A DNA stretch of 14,374 nucleotides from Asaia bogorensis (lineage in GTDB: Bacteria; Pseudomonadota; Alphaproteobacteria; Acetobacterales; Acetobacteraceae): assembly GCA_945886995.1 (NCBI GenBank), contig CAMCZJ010000063.1:1-14374 (forward strand). Direction: 5' to 3'. Shown here one piece after another: positions 6,548 through 13,536 of this stretch. A program made the position numbers and the translations under genes. The stretch's first letter is position 1; every line of letters starts with the position of its first letter. The notes below the pieces were generated by a model. The model was given only the letters and a program-made list of their open reading frames with translations, did no database searches and was not told the origin of the DNA.

Positions 6548-7900
6548 ATGGATATGTCTGGCCTTTCCTTCCAACGTGCTGCGTTGCATGGCGCCTATCG
6601 CGCCGGACTTTCGCCCCGGGCCGTGATGGCCGAGGCCTTGTGCAGGCTGGAAGCCGCTGCCGATCCCGGTATTTTCCTGGATGTGATGCCGCAAGCGGAC
6701 CTGCAGGCGGCGATCACGGCCCTGCCCGGCTTTGACCCAGCTGCCTTCCCGCTTTGGGGCCTGCCAGTGGCGGTGAAGGATAACATCGCTCTGGCCGGAC
6801 GGCCCATGACGGCAGCCTGCCCGGCGTTCAGCCATATTCCGGATGAGGATGCCGAAGTGGTGCGCCGCTTGCGCGCGGCGGGCGCCATCATTCTGGGCAA
6901 GACCAATCTGGATCAATTCGCGACCGGGCTGGTTGGCGTGCGTACCCCCTATCCAGTGCCGCGCAATGCGGCTTCGCCTGACCACGTGCCGGGCGGGTCA
7001 TCATCCGGTTCCGCCGTCGCGGTGGCGCGCGGGATCGTGACGCTGGCGCTGGGTACGGATACGGCGGGGTCTGGGCGCGTGCCGGCGGCGCTGAATGGGA
7101 TTGTCGGGCTGAAGCCATCAGTCGGCGCCGTTTCTACGCGCGGTGTGGTGCCGGCGTGTCGCAGCTTGGATTGCGTGTCTGTCTTCGCGACTTGCCTTGA
7201 AGATGCCTGGGCTAGCTTTGGCGCTTTGGCGGGTGAGGATCGCGCTGATCCTTTCAGCCGACCGATTGTGTGGCAGGAACCGGGCGTGGTGCCGACGCGC
7301 ATCGCAATCCCACGCGCGGCGGATACGCATTTGGATGATGCGGCCGGGCGCGCGGCCTGGGTGGCGGCTTTGGGCTTGCTGCCTTCGGCGCAGGAAGCCG
7401 CGATTACCGAAATGCTCGATGCCGCAAAGCTGCTTTATGAAGGCCCATGGGTTGCCGAACGCGCGGCGGCTTTCGGTGATTTTGCGCGCGCCCGTCCCGG
7501 CGCACTGCATCCGGTGACGCAGAAAATCATTGATGGCGCGGGCGGCTTCAGCGCCGTGGATGCGTTTCGTGGCATGTATAAACTTGCCGAGTATCGCCGC
7601 GTGGCTGAGGATTTCTTTGCGGCGCATGATGTGTTGGTCGTGCCTTCCGTGCCCTGCTTCCCGACGCTGGCGGCGCTGGCCGCGGACCCCTTTGCGCCCA
7701 ATGCGCGGCTTGGTGTCTATACGAATTTCGTCAATCTGCTTGATCTGGCTGCATTGGCGGTGCCGGGGCCGAAGCGCCCCGATGGGTTGCCCGCAGGCAT
7801 AACGCTGATTGGCCCGCGCGGCACGGATGCGGCGCTGATGGCACTGGCTTTGGAATTCACGCGCCGTCAGGCGGCAGCAGAAAAGGCGGTGGCCGCATGA
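6548..7900 (+). CDS. atzF: allophanate hydrolase, amidase (N-terminal) subunit
   Basis: Amidase-signature enzyme of about 450 residues, matching only the amidase half of allophanate hydrolase (fused AtzF/DUR1,2-type proteins run about 600). The catalytic Ser-cisSer-Lys set is visible: Lys77 in LPVAVKDN, Ser151 in PGGSSSGS, and nucleophile Ser175 in GTDTAGSGRVPAA. The spacings 74 and 24 equal those I recall for AtzF. GTDTAGSGRVPAALNGIVGLKPS is characteristic of allophanate hydrolases rather than generic amidases, which favour GGSIR. The known reaction is hydrolysis of allophanate, releasing ammonia. Start: ATG 6548 with GGATAGG just upstream; TTG 6533 and ATG 6554 are alternatives. Its stop overlaps the start of the next gene (ATGA, 7897-7900), implying translational coupling. 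Related ureide substrates such as ureidomalonate cannot be excluded for the amidase alone. Confidence 0.88.
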   Translation: MDMSGLSFQRAALHGAYRAGLSPRAVMAEALCRLEAAADPGIFLDVMPQADLQAAITALPGFDPAAFPLWGLPVAVKDNIALAGRPMTAACPAFSHIPDEDAEVVRRLRAAGAIILGKTNLDQFATGLVGVRTPYPVPRNAASPDHVPGGSSSGSAVAVARGIVTLALGTDTAGSGRVPAALNGIVGLKPSVGAVSTRGVVPACRSLDCVSVFATCLEDAWASFGALAGEDRADPFSRPIVWQEPGVVPTRIAIPRAADTHLDDAAGRAAWVAALGLLPSAQEAAITEMLDAAKLLYEGPWVAERAAAFGDFARARPGALHPVTQKIIDGAGGFSAVDAFRGMYKLAEYRRVAEDFFAAHDVLVVPSVPCFPTLAALAADPFAPNARLGVYTNFVNLLDLAALAVPGPKRPDGLPAGITLIGPRGTDAALMALALEFTRRQAAAEKAVAA

Positions 7901-8295
7901 TCGAAATTGTTGTTGTGGGCGCGCATCTTTCTGGCCTGCCGCTCAATCACGAATTGCTGACCGAAGGTGGCGTTCTGCGCCACGCGGTGCTGACCGAGCC
8001 CTGCTACCGGCTTTATGCGCTGGCAGGTGGCCCGCCGCGCCGGCCTGGCTTGCTGCGTGTTGCCGCTGGCACTGGTGCTGCAATTGCGACCGAAGTTTGG
8101 GCTTTGCCCGATGACGGCTTTGGCCGTTTCGTCTCTCGCATTCCGGCGCCGCTTGGCATTGGCACGCTGCTTTTGGCCGATGGCACCCGGCCCAAGGGTT
8201 TTCTGGTGGAACCGGAAGGCTTGCAGGGTGCTGAGGATATTACCCGTTTTGGTGGCTGGCGCGCCTTCCTCGCCAGTCTTGCAACCCCCGCTTGA
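7897..8295 (+). CDS. stand-alone C-terminal domain of allophanate hydrolase
   Basis: 132 residues, the size of the allophanate hydrolase C-terminal domain (AH_C, gamma-glutamylcyclotransferase-like fold). Motifs: VVGAHLSGLPLNHEL (6-20), YRLYALAGGPPRRPGLLRV (38-56), TEVWALP (65-71), RIPAPLGIGTL (81-91) and GAEDITRFGGWRAF (111-124). In fused enzymes this domain is reported to act on the N-carboxycarbamate made by the amidase half and/or to organise the oligomer. Here it is a separate polypeptide starting exactly at the domain boundary, with its ATG in the ATGA overlap with the amidase gene. The reading frame upstream of its ATG is open back to about 7744, so a one-base frameshift could in principle join the two; the clean start at the domain edge favours a true split gene. 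Confidence 0.85.
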   Translation: MIEIVVVGAHLSGLPLNHELLTEGGVLRHAVLTEPCYRLYALAGGPPRRPGLLRVAAGTGAAIATEVWALPDDGFGRFVSRIPAPLGIGTLLLADGTRPKGFLVEPEGLQGAEDITRFGGWRAFLASLATPA

Positions 8296-8304
8296 GGCTT
8301 CAAC

Positions 8305-8311
8305 AAAGGAG
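8305..8311 (+). promoter_or_regulatory. strong ribosome binding site of the binding-protein gene
   Basis: AAAGGAG, 5 bases before the ATG at 8317 (a second ATG follows at 8320). It is the strongest Shine-Dalgarno in the block and agrees with high expression needed for a periplasmic binding protein. Confidence 0.7.
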
Positions 8312-8316
8312 AATTC

Positions 8317-9270
8317 ATGATGCAACGTCGTCATCTTCTGGGTGCAATTGCGCTCGCCCCCCTCGCCGCCCCTTCCATCGCACGCGCACAAGCGCCGCGC
8401 ACGGTGAAGATGGGATCGCTCCGTCTGATCCATTCAATGACACCGCATTTCTATCAGCGCTTCGCGCCGGCGGGGCTGAATATTGAAATCATCACCTTTG
8501 ATAGCCCGACCGATGGCAAGAATGCCGTGGTGACGCGCAGCGTTGACTTTGGCGGCTTCGGCATTGCGGCTGCCACGCTTGGCGCGGCGGCAGGTGAACC
8601 GGTGGTGGTGGTTGGCGCCTTCTGCAATCGCGGGATGGGCGTGATTGCCAAGGCCGGGTCTGGCATTCGCGACATTGCCGGGCTGCGCGGGAAGCGTGTT
8701 GCCATTTGGCCGGGCTCCACCCAGGAAGTGTTTATCCTGGAACGGCTGCGCCAGAACGGCATGACGGTGCGCGATATCACCAGCGTGCGCGTGCCCTTTG
8801 GTGAAATGAACGCCATGCTTTCGCGCGGCGATATTGATGCCTATGTGGGGGCGGAACCGGGGCCTGGGCTTTCGCTTTCCTCTGGTGTCGGTGAATTGGT
8901 GGAATACCCCTATGGCACCGCCATGGGTGGCCTCAACATGATTTTCGCCACATCGGAAGCCATGATCGCGCAAGACCCGGCTTTGGTTCGGACCATGCTC
9001 GGCATTCATCGCCGGGCCAGTGAACACATGATGGCGAACAAGGCGGAAGTGGCGGAAGCGACTGTGCGCATTCTGGGTGCGCCGCGCGCTGCTGTTGACC
9101 GCGCCTTGGCCGAAAACAATGTCGAATACACATGGAAGCTTGACGATACGGTGATGACGCAGGCCCGCGCCTATGCCCAGCAGATGCTGGAAATGCGCCA
9201 AATCCGCGCCTTGCCGAATTTCGACAAATTCCTGAACCCGCGCTTTTCCAACGAAGTCGCGACTTCCTGA
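8317..9270 (+). CDS. ABC transporter substrate-binding protein, NitT/TauT (NMT1/SsuA-like) family
   Basis: 317 residues; captures a small solute in the periplasm for the permease and ATPase encoded next. The N-terminus is an export signal: QRRHLLG with twin arginines, a hydrophobic stretch AIALAPLAAPSIA, and a likely cleavage after ARA at residue 24. The RR-x-LL pattern is compatible with Tat export, though not a perfect consensus. The mature protein shows the two-lobe binding-protein pattern, e.g. LIHSMTPHFYQRFAP (37-51), SVDFGGFGIAAATLGAAAGEP (75-95), DIAGLRGKRVAIWPGSTQE (118-136) and LSRGDIDAYVGAEPGPG (168-184). Relatives bind nitrate, sulfonates, thiamine precursors, pyrimidines and other ureides; the ligand cannot be read from sequence. 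The position between a split allophanate hydrolase and a PuuE-like enzyme suggests a nitrogen-rich, ureide-like compound (inference). It lies 21 bases after the preceding gene. Confidence 0.9.
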   Translation: MMQRRHLLGAIALAPLAAPSIARAQAPRTVKMGSLRLIHSMTPHFYQRFAPAGLNIEIITFDSPTDGKNAVVTRSVDFGGFGIAAATLGAAAGEPVVVVGAFCNRGMGVIAKAGSGIRDIAGLRGKRVAIWPGSTQEVFILERLRQNGMTVRDITSVRVPFGEMNAMLSRGDIDAYVGAEPGPGLSLSSGVGELVEYPYGTAMGGLNMIFATSEAMIAQDPALVRTMLGIHRRASEHMMANKAEVAEATVRILGAPRAAVDRALAENNVEYTWKLDDTVMTQARAYAQQMLEMRQIRALPNFDKFLNPRFSNEVATS

Positions 9271-9281
9271 AGGTTTTGGTG

Positions 9282-10130
9282 ATGAGCGCGAGTGTAGCCG
9301 CCGAAGGATCGGCGGGGGAAAAGAAGTCTCGGCCAGGGGGGATGATCTGGCCGCGGCTGAAAGCTGTTCTGCTCGCGCTCGTGGTACCGCTGGCCCTGCT
9401 ATTGGGTTGGCATTTGGCGGTAAAGGCGGGGATGACGCGGCTTATCCCCTCGCCCGCCGATGTTGCTGAATATATGGTGGATTTCGCGGTTGGCGGCATT
9501 TGGGATGATGCGTTTTCCGCCACACTGCATATCCACCTGTTTGCTTCCATGACGCGGGTTTATGGCGGCTTCGCACTCGCCGCGCTTGTAGCGGTACCGC
9601 TTGGGCTACTGATCGGGCGCAATGAACAGATCCGCGCGCTGCTGGATCCCTTCCTGCAATTGATGCGCCCCATTCCCGTGACGGCTTGGCTGCCGCTTTC
9701 CATGATCCTGTTCGGGCTTGGGCCGCGGTCAGCCTTTTTTCTGGTGTTCCTGGGGGCGTTCTACCCTATTTTGTTGAATACGGTGTTTGGCGTGCGGAGC
9801 GTGGAAAAGCGCTTGTTCGAAGCAGCTTCCATGCTCGGCTGTTCCGGCACGGCGCAATTCTTCCGCGTGGTGCTGCCGGCATCGCTGCCTTCCATCTTCA
9901 CCGGGCTAAGGCTTGGCTTGGGGCTTGCCTGGTTCGTGATTGTGGTGGGCGAGATGACCGGCGTGCCGCAGGGGCTTGGCGCCGTGATCATGGATGGCCG
10001 CACCTTGTCGCGCACCGAATTGGTTATTTGCGGCATGATCGTGATTGGCATTGCCGGCTTCATTTCTGACCGCATCGTTGTTGCCATCATGAACCGTTTG
10101 CTGCGCTGGAGCCCTTCACACCATGGCTGA
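9282..10130 (+). CDS. ABC transporter permease, NitT/TauT (SsuC/TauC-like) family
   Basis: 282 residues, inner-membrane permease of the importer. Hydrophobic segments lie at about 28-47, 92-112, 133-167, 205-224 and 245-267, consistent with six helices. The EAA loop that contacts the ATPase is EAASMLGCSGTAQFFRVVLP (180-199). LLDPFLQLMRPIPVTAWLPL (120-139) is typical of SsuC/TauC permeases. Start: ATG at 9282 with AAGG upstream; GTG 9279 and TTG 9276 are in-frame alternatives. It begins 11 bases after the binding-protein stop and overlaps the ATPase start by 8 bases, so all three subunits are translated together. Homodimer expected. Confidence 0.93.
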   Translation: MSASVAAEGSAGEKKSRPGGMIWPRLKAVLLALVVPLALLLGWHLAVKAGMTRLIPSPADVAEYMVDFAVGGIWDDAFSATLHIHLFASMTRVYGGFALAALVAVPLGLLIGRNEQIRALLDPFLQLMRPIPVTAWLPLSMILFGLGPRSAFFLVFLGAFYPILLNTVFGVRSVEKRLFEAASMLGCSGTAQFFRVVLPASLPSIFTGLRLGLGLAWFVIVVGEMTGVPQGLGAVIMDGRTLSRTELVICGMIVIGIAGFISDRIVVAIMNRLLRWSPSHHG

Positions 10131-10896
10131 GCTTCCCATTCTTGATCTGCGCCATGTCGGCAAGGTCTATGAACTCAATGACCAGCGCATCGAAGCGCTG
10201 AGCGATGCCAATCTTGTGGTGCATAAGGGCGAATTCGTCTGCCTGATCGGCGCTTCAGGCTGCGGCAAATCCACCTTGCTGCGCATTGTCGCGGGCTTCG
10301 AGCCGCCCAGCGCTGGTGAGGCTTTGATGTGGGACAAGCCCATCGCTGGCCCCGCGCCGGATCGCGGTATGGTGTTTCAGGATTACGGGCTGTTTCCCTG
10401 GCTTTCCGTGCGGCAGAATATCGGCTTCGGCCCGGCGTCACGCGGGGTGCCGAAGCCGGAACTACGCGCCCTGGTGGATCGGTTCGTGGATATGGTGGGG
10501 CTGACGCGTTTCGCCGATGCCTATCCGCATCAGTTATCAGGTGGCATGAAGCAGCGCGTAGCGATTGCCCGCGTGCTGGCCAATGATGCCGAGATGGTGC
10601 TGATGGATGAACCCTTCGGCGCCCTTGATGCCATGACGCGCGAACGCTTGCAGGATGAATTGCTGGATATCTGGCAGCGCACCAAGCTCACCGTGCTTTT
10701 CGTGACCCATTCGATTGAGGAGGCGATTTTCCTGGCGGATCGTGTGGTGGTGATGGAACCCGGCCCGGGGCGGATTGCGAGTGAACATCGCATCGAATTG
10801 CCGCGCCCGCGCGATGTTTCCTCCCCCGAATTCAATGCCGTGCGGCGTGATCTTTCGGCGCGTCTGCATAGCCATCATGGAAAGAAGGCGGCATGA
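10123..10896 (+). CDS. ABC transporter ATP-binding protein, NitT/TauT (SsuB/TauB-like) family
   Basis: 257 residues, the cytoplasmic ATPase of the importer. All nucleotide-binding motifs are intact: Walker A GASGCGKST (43-51), Q-loop VFQDYGLFPWLSV (84-96, Gln86), signature LSGGMKQRVAIAR (138-150), Walker B VLMDEPFGALD (159-169) and H-loop VTHSIEEA (194-201, His196). FPWLSV after the Q-loop is common in nitrate/sulfonate/taurine importers. It overlaps the permease end by 8 bases and the next gene's start by 4 bases (ATGA). Confidence 0.95.
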   Translation: MAELPILDLRHVGKVYELNDQRIEALSDANLVVHKGEFVCLIGASGCGKSTLLRIVAGFEPPSAGEALMWDKPIAGPAPDRGMVFQDYGLFPWLSVRQNIGFGPASRGVPKPELRALVDRFVDMVGLTRFADAYPHQLSGGMKQRVAIARVLANDAEMVLMDEPFGALDAMTRERLQDELLDIWQRTKLTVLFVTHSIEEAIFLADRVVVMEPGPGRIASEHRIELPRPRDVSSPEFNAVRRDLSARLHSHHGKKAA

Positions 10897-11777
10897 CCGA
10901 ACCTGTTGCAAGGCTGCGCTACACGGCACCCGCTGACCGGCCCAAGCATGCGCTGCCTGGTGGGCAGAAGCTGATCCTGTGGCCGGTGGTGAATATTGAG
11001 AATTGGTTGATTGAAAACCCGATGCCGCGCCAGGTTTTGGTGGCGCCCACCGCTGCTGTCTTGCAACCCGATCTGCCAAATTGGGCTTGGCATGAATATG
11101 GTATGCGCGTTGGCTTTTGGCGCTTTCTGGAGATGTTCCAGCGCCACACCATTCGCCCGACGCTGTCCATCAATGGCAGCGTGATTGGCGCCTATGCACG
11201 CGTCGCTGCGGCGGCACGGGATGCGGGATGGGAGTTCATGGGCCATGGCTGGGTGCAGGTGCCAACCCATAAAATGCCCGATCAGCGGGACGCCATCACA
11301 CGCACGGTGAAGACCATCACCGATTTCACGGGCCACGCCTGCCATGGCTGGCTGGGGCCGGGGCTGACGGAAACCTTAGAAACACCCGATCTGCTGGCCG
11401 AAGCCGGCATTACCTGGCTTGGCGATTTCGTTGTGGATGATCTGCCCGCGCGCGTGGCAACGCGCCATGGAGATATCCTGTCGCTCCCCTATTCGGTGGA
11501 GCTGAATGACATTCCGGTGGTGATGATCCAGCATCATGATGAGGAAGAATTGCCCCGCCGCGCCAGGCTGCAAGCGAAACGCCTGATCGCAGAGGCTGAA
11601 GCTTCTGCCGGCGTGAAAATCATGTGCATTGCGATCCATCCCTATATTTCAGGCGTGCCGCATCGCATTGCTGCGCTGGCCGCGCTGTTTGCGGAACTGG
11701 CGGCGAACCCGCGCGTGGCCTTCATGCAGGGGGATGAGATTGCCGCTTGGTATCGGGCCAGCGGGGATGGGGCCTGA
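10893..11777 (+). CDS. PuuE-like polysaccharide deacetylase superfamily hydrolase (cyclic imide/ureide type)
   Basis: 294 residues, full length for PuuE-type allantoinase and related NodB-fold hydrolases. It carries HEYGMRVGFWRFLEMFQRHTIRPT (67-90), which is typical of the PuuE branch (HEYG.R.G.WR...), GHGWVQVPTH (117-126), HGWLGPG (151-157) and AIHPYISGVPHRI (247-259). The NodB first motif TFDD of true deacetylases is replaced by PVVNIENW (31-38), so the usual metal-binding Asp is absent; PuuE-type members are described as metal independent. Expected chemistry is hydrolysis of a cyclic amide or ureide, allantoin being the known PuuE substrate, but this substrate is not established here. No signal peptide: cytoplasmic, so acting after uptake. 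ATGA overlap with the ATPase gene ties it to the importer. It is the last gene of the block; no intrinsic terminator is seen before the opposing tRNA. Confidence 0.82.
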   Translation: MTEPVARLRYTAPADRPKHALPGGQKLILWPVVNIENWLIENPMPRQVLVAPTAAVLQPDLPNWAWHEYGMRVGFWRFLEMFQRHTIRPTLSINGSVIGAYARVAAAARDAGWEFMGHGWVQVPTHKMPDQRDAITRTVKTITDFTGHACHGWLGPGLTETLETPDLLAEAGITWLGDFVVDDLPARVATRHGDILSLPYSVELNDIPVVMIQHHDEEELPRRARLQAKRLIAEAEASAGVKIMCIAIHPYISGVPHRIAALAALFAELAANPRVAFMQGDEIAAWYRASGDGA

Positions 11778-11782
11778 GGGAG

Positions 11783-11859
11783 TGGCGCGCCCTGGTGGAT
11801 TCGAACCACCGACCCACAGCTTAGAAGGCTGTTGCTCTATCCAACTGAGCTAAGGGCGC
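11783..11859 (-). tRNA. tRNA-Arg (anticodon UCU)
   Basis: 77 bases including an encoded CCA (11783-11785). The acceptor stem GCGCCCT pairs perfectly with AGGGCGC, followed by discriminator G. D-arm GCTC...GAGC; anticodon stem ACAGC/GCTGT with loop CTTCTAA, giving anticodon TCT that reads AGA/AGG; T-arm GGTGG-TTCGAAT-CCACC. It lies 15 bases downstream of the complex I accessory gene on the same strand and may be co-transcribed with it. No integrated element abuts its 3' end. Confidence 0.97.
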
Positions 11860-11874
11860 CCTGATCAGGCAGGC

Positions 11875-12201
11875 TTAATGCGACCAATTCTCGTGCCGGC
11901 CAAACTTGAAATTATCGGCATAGACCTTGGGCTTGATTTGTCCCGCTGTCTTGGCCGGCGCTTCCGCTTCATACCGCAGGCCCTGCGCCTCGGCATAGGT
12001 AATTGCCTGTTCGCGGGTTTCAAATTGCAGCGTCACCTGCTTTGTCGTATCGGCGGAGCCATACCATCCCACCAATTGATCGGCGCGCTGAGCCTCACTT
12101 GGGACAAAGCTCAGCACCCAGCCGGCCTGGCCGGCACGGCCTGATTGCATGGCGGATTTCGCCTGCTGGTAGATGCGCGCAAAACCTTTGGTGTCCGACA
12201 T
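11875..12201 (-). CDS. NADH-ubiquinone oxidoreductase accessory subunit, NDUFS4 (ETC complex I) family
   Basis: 108 residues. The family is an accessory subunit of respiratory complex I that binds at the NADH/Fe-S arm; in bacteria it is largely confined to alphaproteobacteria, reflecting mitochondrial ancestry. Marks: ARIYQQAKSAMQSGRA (8-23), WVLSF, LVGWYGSADTTKQVTLQFET (43-62), EQAITYAEAQGLRYE (64-78) and the C-terminal KPKVYADNFKFGRHENWSH (90-108). Start: ATG 12199-12201, preceded on the minus strand by AGGAAGAGG seven bases away; an in-frame upstream ATG at 12237 adds 12 residues and is less likely. It is not beside nuo genes here, which is usual for this gene. Confidence 0.93.
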   Translation of the reverse strand: MSDTKGFARIYQQAKSAMQSGRAGQAGWVLSFVPSEAQRADQLVGWYGSADTTKQVTLQFETREQAITYAEAQGLRYEAEAPAKTAGQIKPKVYADNFKFGRHENWSH

Positions 12202-12347
12202 TGGGGTACCTCTTCCTCGGGGGCGTTTGTCCAACATTCAGCGCAAAATCTCAAGGGAAACTGGGGGCGCAGGTGCCGACTTTCCCAGATAGGCGAACTG
12301 CCCTTAAGCTTTGGTGTCCGCGCCTTTCGACGCCAAGGAACCCCGCC

Positions 12348-13490
12348 ATGCTGCCCAGCCAACGCGACGCTTTCGATATCCCGCGGGATGTCTGCTACCT
12401 GAATGCGGCTTCCTGGAGCCCGCTGCCACGTGCCGTTCAGGCCGCAGGGCATGCGGGGGTGGACCGTAAGGCACGCCCCTGGGCAGTGGACCCGGGGCTT
12501 GCCCGCGCGCAGCATGAACGCACGCGCGCGGCTGCGGCGGCGCTGATTGGCGCGGCCACGGATGATGTGGCGCTGATCCCCTCGGTCTCTTACGGCGTTG
12601 CGGTGGCAGGCAAGCTTTTCGCCCCACCGGCTGGCACGCGGGTTCTGTTGATTGAGGATGATCATTCCTCCCCCGTGCTGGAATGGATGACGCGCGCGGC
12701 GGCCCAGGGTTTTGCGGTGGAGGTAGTTCGCCGTCCGGCCAATGGTGATTGGACATCGGCGGTGCTGGAAGCGATTGCGCGGCCCGTTGCGGCGCCTGTT
12801 TCGCTTGCCTCGATCTCCTCAGTACATTGGGCGGATGGGGGCGTGATTGATATCGCCGCCATTGCGCCGGCCTTACGCGCGCGCGGTGCCGCTTTGCTGG
12901 TGGATGCGACCCATGGCGCCGGCGTCACGCCGCTGGATATGGCTGAGCTTGACCCCGACTTCCTGATTTTCCCGACATACAAATGGGTGCTTGGCCCCTA
13001 TGGGCGCGCTTTCATGTATATCGCCAAGCGCCGGCAGGAAGGTGTGCCGCTGGAACAAACCGGCTTTGGCCGCCGCGCCATTGCCTCAGAAGCCGCGCCT
13101 TATTTGAAGGATACTGGCTTCGCCCCCACCGCGCGGCGTTTTGACATGGGGGAACGGGACCATTTCATTTCATTGGAAATGGCGGCAGTGGGCATGGAGA
13201 TGATGGCTGAATGGGGCCCGGGTGCGATCAGCGAAAGGCTTGGCGTGCTGATGGATCGGCTGGCGGAGGGCTTGGCGGCCCAAGGCGCGGTGCTGACCGA
13301 AAAGCGCTTTCGCGTACCGCATATCCTGAGCATCGCCTTCCCAGGTGGCATGCCGGAAGGGCTGGTGGAAAAGCTCGCGGCAGCGGGCGCGCATGTCGCG
13401 CCACGGCTGGGGCGTATCCGCATCAGCCCGCATGTCTATAATGATGAGGCGGATATTGATCGTTTCCTGGAGACATGGGGGCGTATTTGA
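12348..13490 (+). CDS. aminotransferase class V (PLP-dependent, SufS/CsdA-fold)
   Basis: 380 residues, fold type I PLP enzyme of the class V family (cysteine desulfurase / isopenicillin-epimerase-like branch). YLNAASWSPLPRAVQ (17-31) is the N-terminal substrate-loop pattern. VDATHGAGVTPLD (185-197) supplies Asp186 and His189 for the cofactor, and FPTYKWVLGPYGRAF (208-222) holds the Schiff-base lysine Lys212. The cysteine-desulfurase catalytic Cys loop near residue 320-330 (RFRVPHILSIAF) has no cysteine, so desulfurase activity is unlikely and a lyase, transaminase or epimerase role is more probable. Substrate unknown. Start: ATG 12348 with AAGGAA seven bases upstream; the open frame extends further back, but that part overlaps the divergent NDUFS4 gene and lacks family similarity. 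It diverges from the NDUFS4 gene across 146 bases with no operator recognised. Confidence 0.88.
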   Translation: MLPSQRDAFDIPRDVCYLNAASWSPLPRAVQAAGHAGVDRKARPWAVDPGLARAQHERTRAAAAALIGAATDDVALIPSVSYGVAVAGKLFAPPAGTRVLLIEDDHSSPVLEWMTRAAAQGFAVEVVRRPANGDWTSAVLEAIARPVAAPVSLASISSVHWADGGVIDIAAIAPALRARGAALLVDATHGAGVTPLDMAELDPDFLIFPTYKWVLGPYGRAFMYIAKRRQEGVPLEQTGFGRRAIASEAAPYLKDTGFAPTARRFDMGERDHFISLEMAAVGMEMMAEWGPGAISERLGVLMDRLAEGLAAQGAVLTEKRFRVPHILSIAFPGGMPEGLVEKLAAAGAHVAPRLGRIRISPHVYNDEADIDRFLETWGRI

Positions 13491-13499
13491 GCGGCTGAT

Positions 13500-13514
13500 T
13501 CACCGCTTCGGTGA
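13500..13514. terminator. small hairpin between convergent genes
   Basis: TCACCG-CTT-CGGTGA forms a 6-bp stem with a 3-base loop, 10 bases after the aminotransferase stop and 23 bases before the end of the convergent monooxygenase gene. It lacks a T-tract on either strand, so a terminator role is only possible. Confidence 0.25.
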
Positions 13515-13536
13515 TTCCACCTACGCGGATCAGGCG

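Noticed and set aside
6440..6985. 181-codon minus-strand frame opposite the amidase gene
   Set aside because: Antisense shadow of a strongly conserved enzyme, with no recognisable domain.
11629..11853. Plus-strand open frame whose C-terminus reads ARPGGFEPPTHSLEG
   Set aside because: This is the well-known false translation across an antisense tRNA; the frame overlaps the deacetylase-like gene and the tRNA-Arg.
11783..11859. tRNA-Arg as an attachment site for an integrated element
   Set aside because: No integrase, no direct repeat of the tRNA 3' end, and flanking genes look like ordinary chromosome.
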